38,208 nt of DNA from DATECU01 sp035286745. Lineage in GTDB: Bacteria; Acidobacteriota; Vicinamibacteria; Fen-336. The stretch is taken from the NCBI GenBank assembly GCA_035286745.1, contig DATECU010000169.1, positions 1-38,208 of the forward strand. The letters are read 5' to 3'. The notes under the pieces are model-generated. The model saw only the letters and a list, made by a program, of their open reading frames with translations. It did not search any database and was not told the origin of the DNA. Positions 17,022 through 25,300 of this stretch are shown one piece after another. The stretch's first letter is position 1. The number at the start of each line of letters is the position of its first letter. Made by a program: the position numbers and the translations under genes.

Positions 17022-18353
17022 ATGTGGAGGTGGATCCTGCGCTTGCTGGCCGTACCTGCCGTCATCGCTGCGCTTTGGTTCGTCTTGGGCCGCCTGGCTG
17101 CCTGGCGACTCGAGGTCCGTGCCGAACGGGCGTGGGCGAAGGTTCGCGAGCCGATGGACGCATTCGAGAGGCGGTTTCCGAAGGCCCCAGCGAGCCTAGC
17201 TGCGATCAAGCTCAACGATATGGCGGGCCGGCTGGGGATTGAGATGCTGGCGCCGCGCTCGCCAGCGTCACCTAGTGCGCTTCCGGTGTCCAAGGTCCTC
17301 GGTACCGGCATGGAAAGGAAGGCGGATGACGAACGGCAGCCGCCTTCGAAGGAGGCGACCAGCTTCCTTGCTGCGCACAGCAGCGACATTGAGGCCATCA
17401 TCGTTCACCTGCGTGACGGTCCGGCTATCGAGTGGGAGATCGACCTCGGCCGACACTTGGCGGCACCGGTGCCCAGCCTGGTCGCCCAGCGCGACCTCCA
17501 GAGCGTGCTTCTCGCTCGGGCCCTCGACGCTGGTGTGGACGGCGACGCGGCGGCGGTCGCCGCGGCTCTCGAAGCCTCATGGAAGCTGAGCGAAGGGACC
17601 CGGACTCGGCCTGACCTCATCAGCGCACTCATCACCTACCTTACAAGCCAGATGCAGCTTGGCACCCTGCGCCAGCTCGAAGGCGTGCCCGAGTTGTGGC
17701 AGCGGCGCGTGGTCGAGGACGATCCCAGAGATCTGTTTCTCCGAGGCCTTCAGACTGAGGCGCTCGTGTTTGCGGGCGGCATGATGCACGGGCTCCTGCC
17801 GCTTCTTGCCGAGGGCGACCCTCAAGAAGCTGAGACGGCTTTCACTCGCTACGTCGATCGACCGTTCTCAACTCCGTTCCTTCGCCTGTGCGGGGCGGAC
17901 CACTCCACCCGAGTGGCCGCGGCCGTCGCCGAGCTACGAGGGCGGGCCTGTGGGACCGACGTCACGGCATTGAACGGCAAGGCGTTGGCGGCCGTCCCGC
18001 GCTGGAACTTCGTGAGTCGGATCGCAATGCCCAACCTCCTGTCGGGCTGGCGAACGGCGGTGTCGACGGCGCTCCTGGCCGAACTGACGCAGCAGGTCCT
18101 CAATGCCCGCTCGTTGCGTGCTTCGAAGGGCGTGGGCGCCTGGCCGGAGGAAAGGGCTACTGTGGCCTCGGCGACCTGCCCAGCCTCGACCTGGGTCCGC
18201 GAAAGGGCCGAAGACGGCAGCCTGACGATTACCCTGGACAAGGTCCCGCTGGAATGGGACCAGGCGACTCCGCCGGCCTTCCGGCTGAGGGCTGCGGCCC
18301 AGGAAGAGCCCCAGCGGCGCCCCAAACGAAACGCCGGCCGCCGACGAGGCTGA
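17022..18353 (+). CDS. Membrane-anchored protein of unknown function
   Basis: A 443-residue protein with one N-terminal membrane segment (LRLLAVPAVIAALWFVLGRLAAW), probably leaving the rest outside the cytoplasm. The middle part is helical and leucine/alanine-rich (LVAQRDLQSVLLARALDAG, VAAALEASWKLSEG). The C-terminus is Arg/Pro-rich. ATG 17022 was chosen because AGGAGG lies at 17009-17014, a spacing of 7 bases; GTG 17019 is possible. I do not recognise a family. The gene lies between the DCC protein and the dienelactone hydrolase on the same strand, but a strong promoter separates it from the latter. Confidence 0.75.
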   Translation: MWRWILRLLAVPAVIAALWFVLGRLAAWRLEVRAERAWAKVREPMDAFERRFPKAPASLAAIKLNDMAGRLGIEMLAPRSPASPSALPVSKVLGTGMERKADDERQPPSKEATSFLAAHSSDIEAIIVHLRDGPAIEWEIDLGRHLAAPVPSLVAQRDLQSVLLARALDAGVDGDAAAVAAALEASWKLSEGTRTRPDLISALITYLTSQMQLGTLRQLEGVPELWQRRVVEDDPRDLFLRGLQTEALVFAGGMMHGLLPLLAEGDPQEAETAFTRYVDRPFSTPFLRLCGADHSTRVAAAVAELRGRACGTDVTALNGKALAAVPRWNFVSRIAMPNLLSGWRTAVSTALLAELTQQVLNARSLRASKGVGAWPEERATVASATCPASTWVRERAEDGSLTITLDKVPLEWDQATPPAFRLRAAAQEEPQRRPKRNAGRRRG

Positions 18354-18373
18354 GCGGACGACGAAGGCTGCGG

Positions 18374-18402
18374 TTGTCACCGCGGCCGAAGGCGCCTATA
18401 GT
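18374..18402 (+). promoter_or_regulatory. Sigma-70-type promoter for the dienelactone hydrolase gene
   Basis: TTGTCA (18374-18379) and TATAGT (18397-18402) each match 5 of 6 consensus bases and are exactly 17 bases apart. This is the best promoter in the window. The -10 ends 98 bases before the chosen ATG at 18501. Confidence 0.6.
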
Positions 18403-18500
18403 TCCCACCAACCAAGGACAGCGCAACCGAGAAGCCGCAGCGCGTAGAAGTGCCGCTCCTCAAGGGCTCGAGGGAAAAGCCCATCACAACGGAGGTCCCC

Positions 18501-19304
18501 ATGCTCGGCACGCTGGCTCTTTCCGCTCTGCTCGCCGGTCCGGCCCTTCCACCCGACGAGAAGGGAGCCAAGGTGGCGCTCGAGAAGACGCCTCGCCACG
18601 GCGAGTGGGCGGACGTCAAGATGGACGGCGGGACGAGCATCCGGTCGTTCGTCGCCTACCCGGAGCGCAAGGACAAGGCGCCGGTCGTCATCGTGATTCA
18701 CGAGATCTACGGTCTCACCGATTGGATCCGAGGAGTCGCCGATGCGCTGGCCGCACAGGGCTTCATCGCCATCGCCCCCGACCTGATCTCAGGCCTGGGC
18801 CCCGGCGGGGGCGGGTCCGACTCACTGCCCAGCCGGGACGACGTGGTCAAGGCGATCCGCGGCCTGTCCCAACAGGAAGCCGCCAAACGCCTTGACGCCG
18901 TGCGCGCCTTTGCCACACGGCTCCCCGCCGCCACCGCCAAGTCGGCGACCGTGGGCTTCTGCTGGGGTGGCTCGACCAGCTTCGCCTACGCCGCGGCGCA
19001 ACCCGGACTCGAGGCGGTCGTCGTCTACTACGGCACCTCGCCCGACGCGGCGCAGCTCGCCAGCATCAGGGCGCCGGTGCTGGGTCTCTACGGCGCCGAC
19101 GACGCGCGGGTGACCGCCACCATCGAGCCCGCCGCGCTCGAGATGAGGAAGCTCGGCAAGACCTACGAGGTCGAGACCTACGAGGGCGCGGGCCATGGCT
19201 TCCTGCGGGCGCAGACCGATCGCGAGGGCGCGAACCAAAGGGCAACCGAGAAGGCCTGGCCCCGCACCATCGCCTTCCTGAAGAAGCACCTCGAGGGGCG
19301 ATAG
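18501..19304 (+). CDS. Exported dienelactone hydrolase family protein
   Basis: A 267-residue alpha/beta-hydrolase of the dienelactone hydrolase family. The Cys-Asp-His triad is visible: C154 in VGFCWGGS, D201 in YGADDARV and H232 in GAGHGFL. The HEIYGLTDWIRGVADALA segment is typical. The first 17 residues (MLGTLALSALLAGPALP) form a probable signal peptide, so the enzyme is likely periplasmic. Such enzymes hydrolyse lactone or ester bonds; the substrate here is unknown. ATG 18501 follows CGGAGG (18490-18495). An alternative start at 18450 would add 17 residues and hide the signal peptide. The gene converges with the synthase gene, 39 bases away. Confidence 0.88.
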   Translation: MLGTLALSALLAGPALPPDEKGAKVALEKTPRHGEWADVKMDGGTSIRSFVAYPERKDKAPVVIVIHEIYGLTDWIRGVADALAAQGFIAIAPDLISGLGPGGGGSDSLPSRDDVVKAIRGLSQQEAAKRLDAVRAFATRLPAATAKSATVGFCWGGSTSFAYAAAQPGLEAVVVYYGTSPDAAQLASIRAPVLGLYGADDARVTATIEPAALEMRKLGKTYEVETYEGAGHGFLRAQTDREGANQRATEKAWPRTIAFLKKHLEGR

Positions 19305-19343
19305 CCAGGGCGCGGCCCGCTCGGCCTGGCCGGCGGGCAGGTC

Positions 19344-22300
19344 CTAACGCAGGACCGTACGCCCGGGCAACGGTGTGGTTCGATAGCCCGAAAGCTCGAG
19401 GTACACGTTCCCCTCCTCGTCCAACACCCGGGCCTCGAACTCGGCGCCCTCCCCGACCGCTGTGACCACGGCGTAGAGGCGCCTGGCATCCTCCGGCTGG
19501 GGCTGCCGGTAGAAGACCGCCCGGCGAAGCGCTGCGGGCAGCGCCATGACCTGCTGGGTCGCCAGCAGCCAGAGGCCTGCCGTCTGGAAGCACAGCTCGA
19601 GCAGTCGCGGCGCGGTCACCCACACGTGGGATGGATCCGTCGTGTCCGGCCAAAGGCCGGTCGCCATCAAGCCGACGGCTGTCGGGCCGGCCACCCCTGC
19701 GCGCTCGATGACACGATAGGCGGGTCCGTGGAAGTAGACGCGGTACACCGCGTCCGCCGTTATCGTCAGGCGCTCTGGCCTGGGTGGCTCGAACGCCATC
19801 AGAGGCCTGGGCAGGGGCTCGCGGCTCATCCGCACCCGGCTCCGGAAGTGGACCCGCTCCTGCACCGGCAGCTCGGGCTTGGGCTGGATCACCGAGCGCA
19901 GGACGGCACTCACCAGCAGCTCGCCCGCGCCCTCGGGCTTGGCGGTGGCGGACAGATATAGGGTGGCCGGTTGCATGCGGAAGAACTTGAACGGGAGCAG
20001 GAACTCCTCGTCCTCGATTGCAGCGACCAGATAGCCGGGGCAGAGAACGCTGGACAGCTCGGCGAAGGCCTCGGTTCCCATCACCCCGGGCAGCACCGGC
20101 GTCTCCTCGATCTGATGATCGAACAGGAAGGGCTGGATCTTCGGATCCAAAGTGGTGGCAACCGTCAGGCCGCCATGGAGCCGCGCCGACGTCACGGTGC
20201 CGATCATCAGGAGCGGTCGCTCACGGGCGGCAAGCAGGCGGTTGACCTTGGCGGCATCGAGCCCGCCGGTTTCGTCCCACTCCTGTCCCAGGATGCCCAG
20301 ACGTCCGGCCACCAGCACCTCACCCGAGCCGCCTCCCGCCGTCAGCTCGCGGCGCACCGTGGGCACGCCCGCTTCTGGAGGCAGCATCTCGATGCCGGCC
20401 ATCTGCATAACGGCTGGGATGGAGCCCCGGGTCGCCATGCCGATGCCGCCCCAGGCGGTCCAGTCGATGGCCAGCGCCTTGGTCTCCGGCCGCAAGCGGC
20501 GCAGGTGGCTGGTGAGCGAGCAAAGCAGCGCGTTAGCCGCGCTGTAGTCGGTCTGGCCGCTGTTTCCGAAGCGTCCGGCCACCGAGCTGAAGACGACGGT
20601 AGCACCCAGCGGCATCCTCTCCGTCGCCCGCAGCAGGCTGAAGAAGCCGTCGGCCTTGATGTCGAAGACCAGATCGAACTCCTCCGGCTCCTTTTCGGAC
20701 AGCTTCCGGCTGATCTCGATGCCGCCCGCGTGCACCAGCACGTCGATCTGTCCCCGGTCCCGGTGCACCTCGTCCACCACGGCGGTCACCGCCGGCCCGT
20801 CGAGCAGGTTGAGGCTGCGGTAGTGCGCAGCGCCCCCGGCGGCCTCCACCGCCTCGATGGCCCGCAGCGCCGCCTCCGAGCGCTCGACGGCCAGGATCTG
20901 CCTGTCGACCACGACCGGCGTTGGCCGCTCGCCGGACGCCTTCATCTCCTCGATCAAGGCGAGCTTGAGCTTCTCGCGGTCGGCGCGCAGCAAGGCGATC
21001 TTCGGATCGTCTCGGCGCGGCTCCGGCACCAGGTCCAGCAGGTAGAAGGTGCCGCCACTGGCGGCGGCCAGGTCCGCCACGATGGCGCTGGTGATTCCCC
21101 CCGCGGCCCCGGTTACCAAGAAGACCGAGTCCTGGCCCAGCATCAGCCCCGGCCGGCCGTCGGCGGCTGGCTGCTCCTCCAGGCCAATCGTTACTCGCAG
21201 TCCGTCGTGATAGCCGACCTCGACCACGCCAGGGTCGGCCAAGGCCTCGGCGATCAACGCCTCGGTGACCTCGGCAGGCGCAGCGTTGGGGGCGAAGTCC
21301 ACCACCTTCACCAGCGACTCGATCTGCTCGCGCTTGTAGGCCTTGGTGAAGCCAGCCACCGCGCCGCCGAGCGGGTTCACGGCGCCCTCGGCGCCGTGGC
21401 CGTGGAGGCCACCCAGGCGCGTAGCCGCGACCAGGAAGCTGCCGGCGCCGGCCACCTGCTCGTAGAGCGCGCGCAGGGTGGCGTACAGGTTCTTGACCCG
21501 TCGGCGGTTCAGCTCGCGGAAGGCCGTGAGGTCCAGCTCGGCCAGGGGTGGCTCGGCGTCGAGCGCCGGCAGCCAGAAGACACCCTGGACCCTGCCGTCG
21601 GCCGACCAGGCTTTGAGCCGGGCTTCAAGATCCGCGACCGCCAAGCCTGCGTCTAGCGCAAGGACCTGAACGCCGCGCTCGGCCAGGCGCTCGATGAGGG
21701 CTGTGCCCACGCCGCCACCGTCCGACACCACGACCACCCGGCTCTCCCCGCCCAGCATGAGGGCCGTGGGCTTGCAAAGATCGAGGGAGGGGCGGAGGAG
21801 GGGGACGGGGACCCGGCGGGGCATGCGGTCCGCGTCTTCGATCCTCGCCGCAGCCGGGGGCGCTGCCGGCGGCGCGACCGGACTCGGTGCCGCCGGAGCC
21901 CTGGGTGGAACCGCGGCGGCGGCCAGCTCGGGCCGGCGGTCGAACACGAACTGCACCACGTGCTTGAGGGTGGGGAAATCGCGCAGCCTCAGGTTCTCCT
22001 GGCGCGGGATGTCGTAGGCCTCCCGGACCGCTGCAAAGGTCTCGGCCTGTTTGACGGTGTCCACACCCAGGTCGGCCTCCAGGTCGAGATCGAGGTCCAG
22101 CATGTCCGGCGGATAGCCGGTCTTCTCGGCCACGATGGCGAGCACCCGCTGCATCACCGGGTCAGGGCCAGCCGCGGTGGTGGCGGGCAGGGCAGTGGAG
22201 GCGGGCGGAGCGGTAGGCGCGGCGGTAACCGCCAGCTCGGGCCGGCGGTCGAAGACGAACTGCACGACGTGCTTGAGAGTGGGGAAGTCGCGCAGCCTCA

Positions 22301-25300
22301 GGTTCTCCTGGCGCGGGATGCCGTAAGCCTCACGGACTGCTGCAAAGGTCTCGGCCTGCTTGACGGTGTCCACACCCAGGTCGGCCTCCAGGTCGAGATC
22401 GAGGTCCAGCATGTCCGGTGGGTAGCCGGTCTTCTCGGCCACGATGGCGAGCACCTTGTCCGTCACCGGATCAGGCCCTGCCATTGCCGGCGGAGCCGGG
22501 ACCGGCGTGGCGGAGGTGACCGTCGCGGCCGCCGCTGCCGGCTGCGGTAGTGACGTTGGTGGCGGAGTCGGGACCGCCGCGGGCGCGATCGCCGGCGATC
22601 CACCACCTAGGGGCGACGCCTGCCTCGCCTCTAGCCGCACCCCATCCCCGGGCGCGGGAGCCCGGCGCGAAGGGCCGATGCCATAAGTCCAGGGGCTGGG
22701 GGACGGCAAGCGGGCCGGCGCCCCGGCCGCTACCACTCGCAAGACCCGCTTCACCACCTCGGTCTCGGGCCGGTCGTAGCCGCTCATCTCGGCCAGCCAC
22801 CTCTGGTGGAGGGCCCTGTGGTCGGTGCGCTCCAGCCCCCCCGGGATGCGGCGGGTCAGCGTCAAGGCAATCTGGGAGCCGAAGCCGGCCGCCAGGTGAA
22901 TGGCGTACTTCACCGGATAGCGGCCGCCCCGACTCAGATTCAGCGCGCCTAACTCAGGATCCGGATCCCTGAGGTTGGGCACCGGTGGCACCACCCCGTG
23001 CTCCAGGATCTTCACCGCGATCACATCCTCGATCCCCACGCCCATCGGGTGGCCGGTAAAGCCCTTGGTGTTGGCCACCACGATCTCGCTGGCGGCGGCC
23101 CCGAAGGTGCGGCGGAGCGCCGCCACCTCGGCCGAGGCGCTGCCACCCCGCGCGGGGGTGAAGGTCTCATGAGACATGAAGACCGTCTCGGGAGCCATGG
23201 CGTGCCGGCCCAGACCGAACCGTCTCTCGGCCGAGGTGATCAGGCTGTCCATGACCTCGGCGATGTGCTGGACGTCGAGCCGGGTGGCGTGGTGAGCGCT
23301 GTTGCGAACCTCGGTGGCCAGCAGCTCGACGATGCCGCGCATACCGCGTTCCTCAACGGCGTCCTGGGTTTCGAGGACCAAAGCGCAGGCCCCCATGCCT
23401 AACAGAGTCCCGTGGCGGCGCCGGTCGAAGGGCAACGCAGCCTCCTCCACCTTGGCGTCGGTGGCGGCGGCCCCGGTGGCCAGGAAGCCGGCCCCGATCC
23501 ACTCCAAGAGGTGCGCGCCGGTGACGTTGTCGGCCCCGATCACCACCACCCGGCGGCAGCGGCCGGAGCGGATCCAGTCCTCGGCCAGCGCCACTGCCTG
23601 GGGAGTCGAAGCGCAGGCGGCGTTCACGTGGGCGTTGGGACCACGAGCGCCGATGTACTCGGCGAACTGGCTGTGCCCCATGGTGAGCACCCGCAACAGG
23701 AAGCGGCGGTCAAAGCTGTAGGCCTCGCGAGCCAGGGCCTGGTCCAGCTCGGCGGAGCGGCGCTGGATCTCGCGCAGCGTGACCGGATCCTGCGTCGATC
23801 GGCGCAACTCCTCCAGCATCTGGCGCTGGTTGCGCCGGCTGTCATAGGTGTAGAAGCGGTGAAGCTCGTCGGCCAGGCGGTCGTAGCCCGGGAAGGCGCT
23901 CGCGAAGACGACGCCGGTCTCGTCCCGGAGCGCCTCCGGCAGCAGCCAGCGATCCGGAAGGTGCTTGCCGGTGGTGGTCTTGCGGTAGGTCTGCACCAAG
24001 GGAATCCCGGCCTCGCGCAGCGCGTCCAGGCCAGCCGCCATGGCGAGTTGGGTGGTGACGTCGAGCGCCTCCACCAGCTTCTCGGGGACGCCGTACTCGG
24101 CCGTCAGGTCGAAGGAACCCGGTCGGGCCGCCAGCTTGATCACCTCACTGGTGTCGGTGATGGTCTCGAAGTGGCCGCCGCCGTCCTCCCCCTTCACCAG
24201 CCGGGTGACCTGCTTGGCCGCCATCAGGGCGCGGAAGCGCTCCGGGATCAGGTCCACGAACTGCTCGCCGCGCAGGATGCGCTCGGCGTTCCCGGGGTCC
24301 ATCACCGGCTTGTCCGCCCCAGGCAGGCCCAGCCCAGTGCCGCTCACCACGATCGAGCCCAGTGGGACCTGGTTTCGGTCGTAAGGCGCGCCGGGTACGC
24401 TGCCCAGGCGTTCCAGGGTCTGGGTCAGGAGCTGAGTGATGCCCTCGAGTGAGGCGGCGGCCGGCGCGGTCGGGGCGCTGGCGACGGGCGGCGGAGCCGC
24501 GGCGGCGGGCGTGGACAGCACCACGGGCGCCGCCGTCTCCGTTCCGTAGCCGGCCGCGTAGAGCCCGCACAGGGCCTGATTGAAGGCCGAAAGCTCCTTG
24601 GGCTGGGGGCGGTTGGTGAAGAGCGAGACCACGCCATCGCGATCGCCCAGCACGTCGTCCACGAAGCCCTTGAGCGCCCGCTTGGGCCCGACCTCCACGA
24701 AGGTGCGGACCCCGGAGGCGTAGAGCCTCTCGAGACCGGCCACCCACTGCACCGGCGAAGCGATCTGCCGCACCAGCAGCTCCTTGACGGCTTCGGCGTC
24801 CGACGGATAGAAGTCGGCGGTAACGTTGGCGACCAACGGGCGCACTGGCGGGGATATGGAAAGGCGATCCAGCACCTTGCGCAGAGGCTCGGCCGCCGGG
24901 GCCACGATCCGGGTGTGGAAGGCGTGGCTCACCGGCAGCCGCTGGGCCGGGTAGCCCTGCTTGCCGAAGGCCTCGATGGCGCGCGCCACCGCCTCGCCCT
25001 CGCCGCCGATCACGCACTGGCCCCGGGCGTTGATGTTGGCGGGCACCACGTAGCCGTCGATCCGCGCCAGCGTCTCCTCCACCACCGGGAGCGGGGCCAT
25101 CACCGCTGCCAGCCAGCCGTTGTCGCCCAGGCTGACCCGCGTCATCTCCCGGCCTCGCGCCGCTGCCGCCTCCAGGGCGTGGGCGAACGGCAACACGCCG
25201 GCGGCCACCAGGGCCCCGTACTCACCTAGCGAATGTCCCATCACCATGTCGGGTTGCAGGCGGTACTCGGCCAGCAGCCGGCAGACCGCGGTGTCCATGG

